Below are positions 5,451 to 12,683 of a stretch of 14,299 bases of DNA, piece after piece. How positions within the stretch are numbered: the stretch's first letter is position 1; every line of letters begins with the position of its first letter. The position numbers and the translations under genes were made by a program. The DNA comes from an uncultured Clostridia bacterium (GTDB taxonomy: Bacteria; Bacillota; Clostridia; Oscillospirales; Oscillospiraceae), in assembly GCA_947383645.1 (NCBI GenBank), contig CANDEH010000060.1, positions 1 through 14,299 of the forward strand, given 5' to 3'. The notes beneath the pieces are model-generated. The model saw nothing but the letters and a program-made list of their open reading frames with translations. It did not search any database and was not told the origin of the DNA.

Positions 5451-6974
5451 TCACCCCTCCTCCAGAGACCGCCGCAGGGCCACCCGGTCGATCTTGTCAT
5501 TGGCGGTGTGGGGCAGGGCCTCCATGGTGACGATCTTCCCCGGGAGCATGTAGACGGGGATGTATTTTTTCAGCTCCAAATTGAACTTCCGGGGCACAAA
5601 CTGCTCCCGGCTCTCCAAAAACAGCACGATCTCCTGCCGCTCCTGGTCGAACAGAGCGCAGGCGTTCTCCACCCCGGCCACGCACATGGCCGCGGTCTCG
5701 ATCTCCCCCAGCTCGATGCGGTGCCCCCGGAGCTTGATCTGACTGTCCCGCCGGCCCAGGAACAGGAGGAGCCCCTCCTCATTCCAGCAGGCCAGATCCC
5801 CGGTGCGGTACATCCGCTCGGGGAAGGCCGGACGCAGGGGATTGGGTGTAAAGACCTTTGCCGTCAGCTCCGGCGCGTTCCAGTAGCCCAGGGCCACGCC
5901 GGTGCCGATGACGCACAGCTCCCCCTGCTCCCCCACGCCGGCCTCCCGGCCGTCCTCGGTGAGCAGCACCACCCGCATGTTCCCGCAGGCGCGTCCGATG
6001 GGCAGGGGGTCGGAATCGGCGAAGGGCCGGTCCACGATGTAGCAGCAGCAGACGTCGGTGATCTCCGTGGGCCCGTAGAGATTGGCGTAGGTCCGCCCGG
6101 GCAGGCAGCGCCGCCAGACGTTCAGCGCCCTGTTGGGCATCACCTCGCCGCAGAAGGCCACGTTTTTAAGCGCCGGCAGATCCGCCCCCTCCAACGCCCC
6201 GGAGTTGGCCACGGCGATCATCACCGTGGGCACCCAGAAGATGGAGGTCACCTCCTGCTCCCGCAGGTAGTCCGGGAGCTTGGCTGGGAACAGGAGCAGC
6301 GTCTCCGGGATCAGCAGCAGCCTGCCGCCGCACTGAAGACAGCCGTAGATGTCGAAGGTGGAGTTGTCGAAGTAGAAGGCGGCCTGATTGGCCATAACGG
6401 TGCTCTCGTCGAAGCCGAAGGTCTCCGTCACCCACACCGCGTAGTCCAGAATGCCCCGGTGGGGGATGGTGACCCCCTTGGGCGTGCCGGTGGATCCGGA
6501 GGTGTACATCACATAGATGGGGTCCGTGTCCACCACACCGTCCACGGCGGCGTCGATGGCCCCCTCGTCGGTCTCCGAGGCCGCCAGATCGCCGTAGAGG
6601 CACACCCGGGCCCCCTGGAGGGCCAGGCCCTCTAACTTCCCCGCAAGGCCCTCGTCGGTGACGACGGCCCCCGGACGGACGCTGTCGATGATCTTCTCCA
6701 GCCGGCTCAGGGGGATGTTGGCGTCCACGGGCACATAGGGCCCGCCGGCGTACATGGTCCCCATAAACACCGTGAGCATCCTGACGCTCTTATGGAGATA
6801 CACTACCACAGGCCGTCCCTGGCACCCCGCCCTGATAAGGCCGCTGCCCACCCGGCGGGAGACCTCCCGGTACTCCCTGTAGGTGAGGCTCTGTTCCTCG
6901 TCCTCCACGGCGGGGCGCGCCGGCCACCGCCCCGCCGCCCGGTCCAGCAGGCGGACCGCAGAATTCATCATCAT
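5451..6974 (-). CDS. dltA: DltA-like D-alanine--carrier protein ligase (adenylating enzyme)
   Basis: The 507-residue product is an ANL-superfamily adenylating enzyme of the length typical for DltA. Visible motifs are the phosphate loop YTSGSTGTPKG (residues 157-167), NQAAFYFDNSTFDIYG, the A5 motif YGPTEIT (300-306), YRTGDLACW, and the C-terminal catalytic lysine Lys494 in ANDKIDRVAL. DltA adenylates D-alanine and loads it onto DltC. The nearby dltC, dltB, dltD and dltX-like genes support that role, but the binding pocket cannot be read reliably by eye, so another amino acid is possible. The ATG is preceded by AGAGGAGAG and overlaps the stop of the upstream lipoprotein gene by four bases (ATGA). 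Confidence 0.88.
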   Translation of the reverse strand: MMMNSAVRLLDRAAGRWPARPAVEDEEQSLTYREYREVSRRVGSGLIRAGCQGRPVVVYLHKSVRMLTVFMGTMYAGGPYVPVDANIPLSRLEKIIDSVRPGAVVTDEGLAGKLEGLALQGARVCLYGDLAASETDEGAIDAAVDGVVDTDPIYVMYTSGSTGTPKGVTIPHRGILDYAVWVTETFGFDESTVMANQAAFYFDNSTFDIYGCLQCGGRLLLIPETLLLFPAKLPDYLREQEVTSIFWVPTVMIAVANSGALEGADLPALKNVAFCGEVMPNRALNVWRRCLPGRTYANLYGPTEITDVCCCYIVDRPFADSDPLPIGRACGNMRVVLLTEDGREAGVGEQGELCVIGTGVALGYWNAPELTAKVFTPNPLRPAFPERMYRTGDLACWNEEGLLLFLGRRDSQIKLRGHRIELGEIETAAMCVAGVENACALFDQERQEIVLFLESREQFVPRKFNLELKKYIPVYMLPGKIVTMEALPHTANDKIDRVALRRSLEEG

Positions 6975-9900
6975 GTCTTACTCTCCTCTGCCGTTACTGT
7001 GGTCCCCGGAAATTGCAGCTGGAGGGTCTCCCCCTCCCCGAACCTGGTAAATACAGTGTACCCGTTCTGCTCCGTGACGGTCCAGCCCTTGCTGGGGGTG
7101 GTCACCGGCCCGGCCACCACCGCCTGCATCATACCGCTGCCCAGGAAGCGGATGGAGGCCCCGGTATCCGACACGCCCAGACGGGCGGCCATATTCACCT
7201 GTGTGATGTGGGACGGCTCCGTCCAGTCCTCCGAGGGCCGGATGGTCACCGGGTGGTTGGTCCCCACCACGATGGCCCCCTCCTCCCTGAACCACACGTC
7301 CGCCTCCACGGCGAAGCGGCCGGGGTCGAGCCCCTCGGCCAGGGCGACGCGCACCCCCAGGGACCGCTGGACGTCGGCGTCGTAGAGGGGGAAATCCGTC
7401 TCCCCGGAGGCCGGGTTGATGGTGATCCCCTCCGCCCCCAGCAGATTCCCCGAGGCGTTCACCACCTGGTGGTACGCCGCGGCGGAGGCCAGCATCATCT
7501 GGTCCTCCCGGTTGAAGTTGTAGCCGTTTTTCCACTGAAAGTCTGAGAGAAAGCTGAGATTCTGCCGGGCCTCCTCATCGGACTCATAGACGAAGTCGCA
7601 GTGGTAGTAGACGCAGAGCGGCATCCGGTACTTGGCCGACAGGGCGTACCAGCTGTCATTGGTGTAGGGCAGGACAGAGTTGTTCTGGATCAGCAGCGTC
7701 TTTTGGCCGTTTTTGGTCAGGAAGAAGGGCAGCGCCACCACGTTCTCCGCCGCCACCTGGGGCGGGTGGTCCCGCATGTTGGCCGGGGTGAAGCCGGACT
7801 GCCACAGCAGCCCCGCGTCGAAGATGCCGTCCATGGTCTGGGTATCCCGCAGGGAGCTGACATACCAGGAGTGCTGGTTGGCCCCCATCCCTTCGGTGTC
7901 GATGCCGTAGGCGGCCATGGCCTTCTTGTGGGCGGAGAGCTCATAGGTCTCCCGGTTCTCCGAGGCGTAGTGGCTGGTGAGGTAGTGGGTGCCCACATAG
8001 TAGTAATGGTCCCGGGCGTACTGGAGCTGGGCGCGGAGCTTGTCCGCCGCGGGGAAGTACTCGCTGTCCATGGGGTAGGCCAGGCCGTACTCCTGGCCGC
8101 CGCAGAGGAGGTCCAGCTTAGCGTCCCCGTCGATGTCATAGAGGGCCGGGGCGCAGAAGTTGCCGAACTTCAGATAGTCGTTGCCCTTGTAGTTCCGCTC
8201 CCCCACGCTGATATACTCCGCCGCGCCGAAGTTCCCCTCCCCGTCCCGGAGGAGCACCGCCACATAGCCCTGGTACACGCCCAGGAGCAGGTCGGTGACC
8301 CCGTCCCCGTCCCAGTCGGCGAAGGCGGGACAGAGCCAGTGGCCCAGCTCCTCGTCGGCGCACTGCTTGGAGAGGCTGGCGGCGTTCTTGGGACTGTAGG
8401 ACAGCATCCCGTCCTCCCCCGCCTCCCCGTAGTAGAGCATCAGAATTCCCTGGTCGGAGCCCACGGCCAGATCCGGCACCTCGTCACCGTTCAGGTCGCA
8501 GAAGGCGGGCAGCACCTGTCCGGGGATATCGGTTTTCAGCAGCTCCCCCTTGGGCATAAAGGACAGCGAGCCGTCCCCCTGATACCAGGTGATCGTGCCG
8601 TCCCCGCCGCCGCAGACCAGGTCCAAAATCTCGTCCCCGTCCACGTCGATGAGGGCCGGGGCGGAGTAGCTGCCCACGCTGAGGGGCGCCCCGGCGATGT
8701 CCGTCACCGACACGGCGATGCCCGTCTCCAGACGCCCGTCCGAGAACCCGGCGCCCTTGAAGTAGTAGATGCGGCCGTCCTTACTGCCGCAGAAGAGGTC
8801 GGGCTTTCCGTCCCCATCGTAGTCCAGCACCGCCGGCGTCGCCCGGCAGGTGAACTGGTCGGGGTAGTCCACAAAGTAGCTCCCCGCGTCCTCCTCCCGG
8901 TCCAGGGACAGCCACTCCCCGCCGGCGGCGATGTGGGTGCCGGAGGAGTATGCGTTCTCATAGAAGTCCATGGAGAAGCGGTAGTCCCCCTCCTCCTCCG
9001 CCTCGTTGAGCCAGTAGGTCACCGACTCCGCCCGGAGGAACCAGGTGTAGGGGTTTCGCACCAGGGCGTAGGAGGGGATCTGCCGGTACTCCTCGCACAG
9101 CCGGGAGAACCGGGGCAGGGAGTCGTTCAGCATCCCGGTGATCTCCTCATAGTGCAGCTCCCAGCTCATGGAGGGGCTGCCGAAATAGCCGAAGACCCGC
9201 TCCAGGGCATAGCCGTACTTCAGCTTGGCGGCATACGCGGCAAAGCCGTTCACAAGCAGCTGGTTGAAGCTGGCGGTGGTGTTGGAGAAGGGCGTGACGC
9301 TCTCCGCCGCAGCCGTCATATCGAAGGTTCCCAGGGAGTACCGGTTGGGCAGCAGGGGGTTGGTGAAGAACACCCGCCCCTCCCCGTACCGGTACATGGC
9401 GTAGAGGGTCAAACCGTTCCACTGCGCCAGGGGCTCCGCCCCCGCGGTCACCATGGCATACCCATAGTCCTGTTCCGCCAAATCCGCGTAGCCGTAGAAG
9501 AAGGGGTAGAGGGTAACAAAGTCCTCCACCAGCTCCTGGAGGGGCCCCAGATCCTGCCCCACCTCGGGGAAGGAGACGCCCTCTGCGGGACACCCCTCGA
9601 TCTTCTCAAAGGAGGCGGCCCCGAAGAACTCCGGGGGGAAGTAGTCGCAGAAGGCGTTCTCCACAAACACCGCCCCGCCCTCTTCGGCGTAGGCCATGAC
9701 CGCCTCCGCCAGACCGGGGATGTCCCGATTCAGCAGCTTCGGGCTGAGGTAGACCACGTCGTAGCCGCCGAGATTCAGGTTGGGCCCCGGCTCCGCCTTC
9801 ACGGACTTCACCGACAGCCCCAGCAGGGTGGACTGGGACAGCCAGCCGGTGAGGGCGGTATCCTCGCTGCCGCCGGGGCAGAGGACCGCCGCCCGGATCT

Positions 9901-10027
9901 GGTAGGCGTCCCCGCTGAGGGACAGCGCCGGATCCCCGACGGGCTCCTCCGGGGGGACAGGCGCGCAGCCTGCCGCCAGAGCGGCCAGCAGGGACAGGCA
10001 GAGCAGGAGGGCGAGAATTTTTCTCAT
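6971..10027 (-). CDS. Large FG-GAP/VCBS-repeat lipoprotein, first gene of the dlt-like operon
   Basis: The 1018-residue product starts with a lipoprotein signal (MRKILALLLCLSLLAALAAGC; lipobox LAAGC, Cys21), so it should be lipid-anchored on the outer face of the membrane. Residues about 45-250 resemble a class I glutamine-amidotransferase-like fold (YDVVYLSPKLL, EEGGAVFVENAF), without an evident catalytic triad. Five Asp-rich, calcium-loop-like repeats follow, starting at Asp402, 461, 511, 571 and 631 (for example DYDGDGKPDL, DWDGDGVTDL). They are spaced 50-60 residues apart, as in integrin-like beta-propellers. Residues about 660-840 form a block rich in aromatics and His (VGTHYLTSHYASENRE, VYYHCDFVYESDEE) that I cannot assign; the end looks like a beta-sandwich. 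A Shine-Dalgarno (GGGAGG) and a clear promoter precede it. Function is unknown; polymer or sugar binding at the surface is a guess. Confidence 0.85.
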   Translation of the reverse strand: MRKILALLLCLSLLAALAAGCAPVPPEEPVGDPALSLSGDAYQIRAAVLCPGGSEDTALTGWLSQSTLLGLSVKSVKAEPGPNLNLGGYDVVYLSPKLLNRDIPGLAEAVMAYAEEGGAVFVENAFCDYFPPEFFGAASFEKIEGCPAEGVSFPEVGQDLGPLQELVEDFVTLYPFFYGYADLAEQDYGYAMVTAGAEPLAQWNGLTLYAMYRYGEGRVFFTNPLLPNRYSLGTFDMTAAAESVTPFSNTTASFNQLLVNGFAAYAAKLKYGYALERVFGYFGSPSMSWELHYEEITGMLNDSLPRFSRLCEEYRQIPSYALVRNPYTWFLRAESVTYWLNEAEEEGDYRFSMDFYENAYSSGTHIAAGGEWLSLDREEDAGSYFVDYPDQFTCRATPAVLDYDGDGKPDLFCGSKDGRIYYFKGAGFSDGRLETGIAVSVTDIAGAPLSVGSYSAPALIDVDGDEILDLVCGGGDGTITWYQGDGSLSFMPKGELLKTDIPGQVLPAFCDLNGDEVPDLAVGSDQGILMLYYGEAGEDGMLSYSPKNAASLSKQCADEELGHWLCPAFADWDGDGVTDLLLGVYQGYVAVLLRDGEGNFGAAEYISVGERNYKGNDYLKFGNFCAPALYDIDGDAKLDLLCGGQEYGLAYPMDSEYFPAADKLRAQLQYARDHYYYVGTHYLTSHYASENRETYELSAHKKAMAAYGIDTEGMGANQHSWYVSSLRDTQTMDGIFDAGLLWQSGFTPANMRDHPPQVAAENVVALPFFLTKNGQKTLLIQNNSVLPYTNDSWYALSAKYRMPLCVYYHCDFVYESDEEARQNLSFLSDFQWKNGYNFNREDQMMLASAAAYHQVVNASGNLLGAEGITINPASGETDFPLYDADVQRSLGVRVALAEGLDPGRFAVEADVWFREEGAIVVGTNHPVTIRPSEDWTEPSHITQVNMAARLGVSDTGASIRFLGSGMMQAVVAGPVTTPSKGWTVTEQNGYTVFTRFGEGETLQLQFPGTTVTAEESKT

Positions 10028-10066
10028 GAGGGATATCCTCCCAAAGTGATTTTTTCTTATTGGGGT

Positions 10067-10095
10067 ATTATAGCAAATCCGCCGGCTGAATGCAA
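10067..10095 (-). promoter_or_regulatory. Promoter of the dlt-like operon
   Basis: Read on the minus strand there is a perfect -10 box TATAAT (10067-10072) with an extended TGC just before it. A 17-base spacer separates it from a partial -35 box, TTGCAT (10090-10095). Transcription would start near 10060 and reach the lipoprotein ATG at 10027 after about 33 bases. No obvious operator or riboswitch is seen. Confidence 0.85.
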
Positions 10096-10131
10096 CAGTT
10101 TGACGCGCCGGGCCCCAGGAATCCCCCCTTT

Positions 10132-10457
10132 AGAACCTGTTTAAAATCTGTCGAAGCGCCATCTTGGAGCACCTTTTTCCGCTGGGGCTGCGCTGCTTTG
10201 ACTTGAAATCCGTCAGGATTCCTGCGTCAAAGCGCCTTGCCCAGCAAAAAAATCTGCGCCAATCCGGCATTCCGTCAGATGTTAGAAGCTGTACCAATAG
10301 GTGAAACATACAGATATGCGAGATAAAATTGGAGATAACAAGGCAAAAAATCGCAGAAATACTTGGTGTATTTCAAGATTTTTTAACGCAGTTAGCGGCA
10401 ATTTTAGCCGCAAAGATGTGTGTTGAGCCTATTGGTACAGCTTCTTAAACAGGCTCT
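10132..10457. mobile_element. Palindromic MITE-like element A, interrupted by element B
   Basis: Removing element B and one TTA copy leaves about 163 bases that read as one long imperfect hairpin. The left end GAACCTGTTTAA (from 10133), then ATCTG and CG, matches the complement of the right end (CG..CAGAT, then TTAAACAGGCTC ending at 10456). Inner arms GCTTTGAC (10195-10202) with GTCAAAGC (10226-10233), and AATCC with GGATT, centre on about 10213, exactly midway between the outer ends after excision. There is no coding capacity. A target duplication for element A is not evident. Confidence 0.72.
10285..10444. mobile_element. Palindromic MITE-like element B inserted in element A, with TTA duplication
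   Basis: This is a 160-bp AT-rich element with perfect 17-bp terminal inverted repeats (GAAGCTGTACCAATAGG at 10285-10301, complement at 10428-10444). It is flanked on both sides by TTA (10282-10284 and 10445-10447). The interior is also self-complementary: AAAATTG with CAATTTT, AAAAAATC with GATTTTTT, and GAAATAC (10356-10362) with GTATTTC (10368-10374). Its centre, near 10365, agrees with the midpoint of the termini. It encodes no protein, so it would be moved by a transposase supplied elsewhere. Confidence 0.8.
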
Positions 10458-10551
10458 GATAGGAACCCCGCCGGTTGGAAGAACGCGGCGTTTTCACCAT
10501 TATGCCCAAATCTTCCCCTCCCCTCCCCCCACATTCTCCACATTCCACCTC
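10458..10551. other. Intergenic pyrimidine-rich stretch before the his promoter
   Basis: This stretch holds no gene. From about 10511 to 10551 the plus strand is almost entirely C and T (cttcccctcccctcccccc and on), which leaves the minus strand with closely spaced G runs. It may only be a low-complexity spacer; no operator or RNA element is recognised. Confidence 0.5.
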
Positions 10552-10580
10552 TTGACTTTCCCGTGCTATCGTTTTATCAT
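10552..10580 (+). promoter_or_regulatory. Promoter of the yerC-hisZGD operon
   Basis: The -35 box TTGACT (10552-10557) and -10 box TATCAT (10575-10580) are separated by exactly 17 bases. Transcription should start near 10587, about 40 bases before the first ATG, which leaves no room for a T-box or his-type attenuator leader. Control is therefore more likely by a repressor. Confidence 0.8.
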
Positions 10581-10582
10581 AG
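10566..10582. promoter_or_regulatory. Candidate operator over the his -10 box
   Basis: A weak dyad, CTAT and ATAG nine bases apart, overlaps the -10 box at 10575-10580. That is where a repressor would block RNA polymerase. The adjacent TrpR-family gene makes it a candidate autoregulatory site. The dyad is short and could be chance. Confidence 0.3.
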
Positions 10583-10627
10583 TAAAGCAGCAAACCCCCG
10601 CGAAACCCTCTCCGAGGAGGTGCTACC

Positions 10628-10933
10628 ATGAATCCATTCCAAAACGAGGGGGCGGATCTGCTGGTCCGCGCCCTGCTGTCGCTGCGGGACGAGGCGGAGT
10701 GCAGAGCCTTTCTGGAGGACCTGCTCACCACCCGGGAGATGCTGGATCTGACGCAGCGCCTGCTGGTGGCCCGTCTGCTGGACCGCCGGATGATCTACAG
10801 CGAGATCGCCAGAGAGACCGGGGCCTCCAGCGCCACCATCAGCCGGGTGAACCGGTGCTACGCCTACGGCGCGGGGGGCTACACCGCCGTACTGCCCCGG
10901 CTGTCGTCGGGGGAGCAGGCGAAAAAAGCGTAG
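10628..10933 (+). CDS. yerC: YerC/YecD-type TrpR-family regulator, putative his operon repressor
   Basis: The 101-residue product has the all-helical TrpR-like fold. Its N-terminal helical region (LVRALLSLRDEAECRAFLED) is followed by LLTTREMLDLTQRLLVARLL. A helix-turn-helix spans about residues 55-78 (MIYSEIARETGASSATISRV), and the YerC hallmark NRCYAYGAGGY follows. Related regulators in Clostridia sit in front of histidine genes and are thought to repress them in response to histidine. Its place as first gene of the hisZGD transcript fits that, with autoregulation. GAGGAGGT lies six bases before the ATG. hisZ starts 12 bases after its stop. Histidine as the effector is inferred from context. 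Confidence 0.9.
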   Translation: MNPFQNEGADLLVRALLSLRDEAECRAFLEDLLTTREMLDLTQRLLVARLLDRRMIYSEIARETGASSATISRVNRCYAYGAGGYTAVLPRLSSGEQAKKA

Positions 10934-10945
10934 GAGCGAACGGCC

Positions 10946-12037
10946 ATGACCATATCAGAGCGCAGTTTGAAAAACGGGGAGCGGGCGGTGTTCCGCCTGC
11001 GGGAGCTGTACGGGCAGTACGGCTACACCTACTATAAGATGAGCAAATTTGAGGAGTACGACCTCTACGTCCGCAACAAGAGCTTCCTCTCCACCGAGCA
11101 GATCCCCACCTTCACCGACACCGACGGGAAGCTGATGGCCCTGAAGCCCGATGTGACCCTCTCCATCGTGAAAAACGCCAGAAGCGCCGGGGCCGCCCTG
11201 GAGAAGGTCTACTACAACGAGAACGTCTACCGCGCCGCCCCGGGCAGCCACGGCTACCGGGAGATTATGCAGGCGGGCCTGGAGTGCATCGGGGATTTGG
11301 ATCTGTACGCCATGGGCGAGGTGGCGCTGCTGGCCGCCAAAAGTCTGGAGGCCGTGGGCGGCGAGAACTACCTTTTGAACCTGAACCACCTGGGGGTGGC
11401 GACGGGTCTGCTGGACGCCGCCGGCGCGGCGGAGGGCGGGCGGGGGGAGATCCTCACCGCCATCGGGGAGAAGAACGTCCCCTCCATCACCGCCCTCTGC
11501 CGGCGGTGGGCGGTGCCGGAGGCGGACCGGGAGCGGCTGTGCCGCCTGGCCCTGCTCCGGGGCGGACCGGAGGAGGTCCTGCCCCAGCTCCGGGCCATAA
11601 TTGCCAACGAGACCATGGCCGCCGGCCTCCGGGAGCTGGAGGACATCTGCGGCCTTCTGGGCCCCTGCGCCCAACACGTGTGCCTGGACTTCTCCATGGC
11701 GGACGACACCCGGTACTACAGCGGCCTGATCCTCCGGGGCTTCCTGCCGGGACTGCCCCGCGCCGTCCTCTCCGGCGGGCGGTACGACAACCTCCTGCGC
11801 CAGATGGGCAAGACCGGCGGGGCCGTGGGCTTCGCCGTGTACCTCAACCTCCTGGAGCGGTACGGAGCCGAGGAGACGGACTGCGACGTGGACGTGCTGC
11901 TCCTCTGCGCCCCCTCCGTCAGCGCCGGTCGGGCCGCGGCGGAGGCGGAGGCCCTCCGCGCCCGGGGCCTCTCCGTCCGGGTGGAGCGAGCCGCGCCGGA
12001 GGGTCTGAAGGCCCGCGAGATCAGGGAGGTGGTGTGA
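10946..12037 (+). CDS. hisZ: ATP phosphoribosyltransferase regulatory subunit HisZ
   Basis: HisZ is a catalytically inactive paralogue of histidyl-tRNA synthetase. It forms a hetero-octamer with short HisG and makes it active and sensitive to histidine. The 363-residue product has the class II synthetase-like core: TFTDTDGKLMALKPDVTLSI near the start, EIMQAGLECIG (residues 106-116, motif 2 region) and the Gly-rich AVLSGGRYDNLL (motif 3 region, Ser276 to Asp281). A C-terminal Rossmann-like segment (DVDVLLLCAPSVSAGRAAAE) follows. It is shorter than HisS and is followed one base later by a short hisG, the known pairing. The ribosome-binding AGGAG overlaps the stop of the regulator gene. Confidence 0.93.
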   Translation: MTISERSLKNGERAVFRLRELYGQYGYTYYKMSKFEEYDLYVRNKSFLSTEQIPTFTDTDGKLMALKPDVTLSIVKNARSAGAALEKVYYNENVYRAAPGSHGYREIMQAGLECIGDLDLYAMGEVALLAAKSLEAVGGENYLLNLNHLGVATGLLDAAGAAEGGRGEILTAIGEKNVPSITALCRRWAVPEADRERLCRLALLRGGPEEVLPQLRAIIANETMAAGLRELEDICGLLGPCAQHVCLDFSMADDTRYYSGLILRGFLPGLPRAVLSGGRYDNLLRQMGKTGGAVGFAVYLNLLERYGAEETDCDVDVLLLCAPSVSAGRAAAEAEALRARGLSVRVERAAPEGLKAREIREVV

Positions 12038-12038
12038 G

Positions 12039-12674
12039 ATGCAGACGCTCAACGTGGCCCTGCCCAAGGGCCGCCTGGGGGAGAAGGTCTACGATGTGTT
12101 TGCCCGGGCGGGCTACCCCTGCCCCTCCCTTCTGGAGGAGAGCCGCCGGCTGATCTTCGAGAACGCGGAGACGGGCGTGCGCTACTTCTGGGTGAAGCCC
12201 TCGGACGTGGCCATCTACGTGGAGCGGGGGGCGGCGGACATCGGCGTAGCCGGGAAGGACATCCTCTTAGAGTTCCGCCCCGACGTCTACGAGCTCAGCG
12301 ACTTACGACTGGGCTGCTGCCGGATGTGCGTAGCGGCCCCCCGCTCCTTCCGGGACAGCATGGACCGCACCCTCCGGGTGGCCACCAAGTTCCCCCGGAT
12401 CGCCCGGGAGTACTACAGCGCCCTCAGCCGGGACATCGACATCATCGAGCTCCACGGATCCATCGAGGTGGCCCCCCTCCTGGGCCTCAGCGACGTGATC
12501 GTAGACATTGTGGAGACCGGCACCACCCTGCTGGAGAACGATCTGGAGCCCAGGGAGACCATCGTCCCCATCAGCGCCCGCCTGATTGCCAACAAGGCCA
12601 GCTACCAGTTCAAATATGAAGAGATCACCCAGCTCTGCCGCCGCGTGGACCAGCAGTGGCAGCGGGAGAAATGA
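12039..12674 (+). CDS. hisG: ATP phosphoribosyltransferase, short form HisG
   Basis: HisG condenses ATP with PRPP to phosphoribosyl-ATP, the first committed step of histidine synthesis. At 211 residues it is the short form, which lacks the C-terminal histidine-binding domain and depends on HisZ. The start LNVALPKGRLGEKVYDVF is typical, as are KPSDVAIYVERGAADIGVAG and the PRPP-binding loop DVIVDIVETGTTLLEN (from Asp152; E159-T-G-T-T). The ATG follows the hisZ stop after a single base (TGAGATG), so the two subunits are coupled in translation. hisD starts nine bases downstream. Confidence 0.96.
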   Translation: MQTLNVALPKGRLGEKVYDVFARAGYPCPSLLEESRRLIFENAETGVRYFWVKPSDVAIYVERGAADIGVAGKDILLEFRPDVYELSDLRLGCCRMCVAAPRSFRDSMDRTLRVATKFPRIAREYYSALSRDIDIIELHGSIEVAPLLGLSDVIVDIVETGTTLLENDLEPRETIVPISARLIANKASYQFKYEEITQLCRRVDQQWQREK

Positions 12675-12683
12675 GGCGCCGCC

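Noticed and set aside
5283..6635. A 450-codon plus-strand frame opposite dltA
   Set aside because: It is antisense to the adenylating enzyme and is Pro/His/Gly-rich without motifs.
7601..10144. An 847-codon open frame on the plus strand, opposite the lipoprotein gene
   Set aside because: It is antisense to a gene with a lipobox, five regular repeats, a promoter and a Shine-Dalgarno. The translation is low-complexity (Val, Gly, His, Gln-rich), as expected for the complement of GC-rich codons.
10132..10457. Rho-independent terminators or a CRISPR-like array in the intergenic repeats
   Set aside because: The arms form two large palindromes with terminal repeats and a target duplication, not repeat-spacer units. 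They lie upstream of both flanking operons, where a terminator has no purpose.
10581..10627. A T-box or his attenuator leader
   Set aside because: The predicted transcript leader is only about 40 bases, too short, and no run of His codons or T-box sequence is present.
10955..12067. A 370-codon minus-strand frame opposite hisZ
   Set aside because: It is a shadow of hisZ, with the same compositional artefact.
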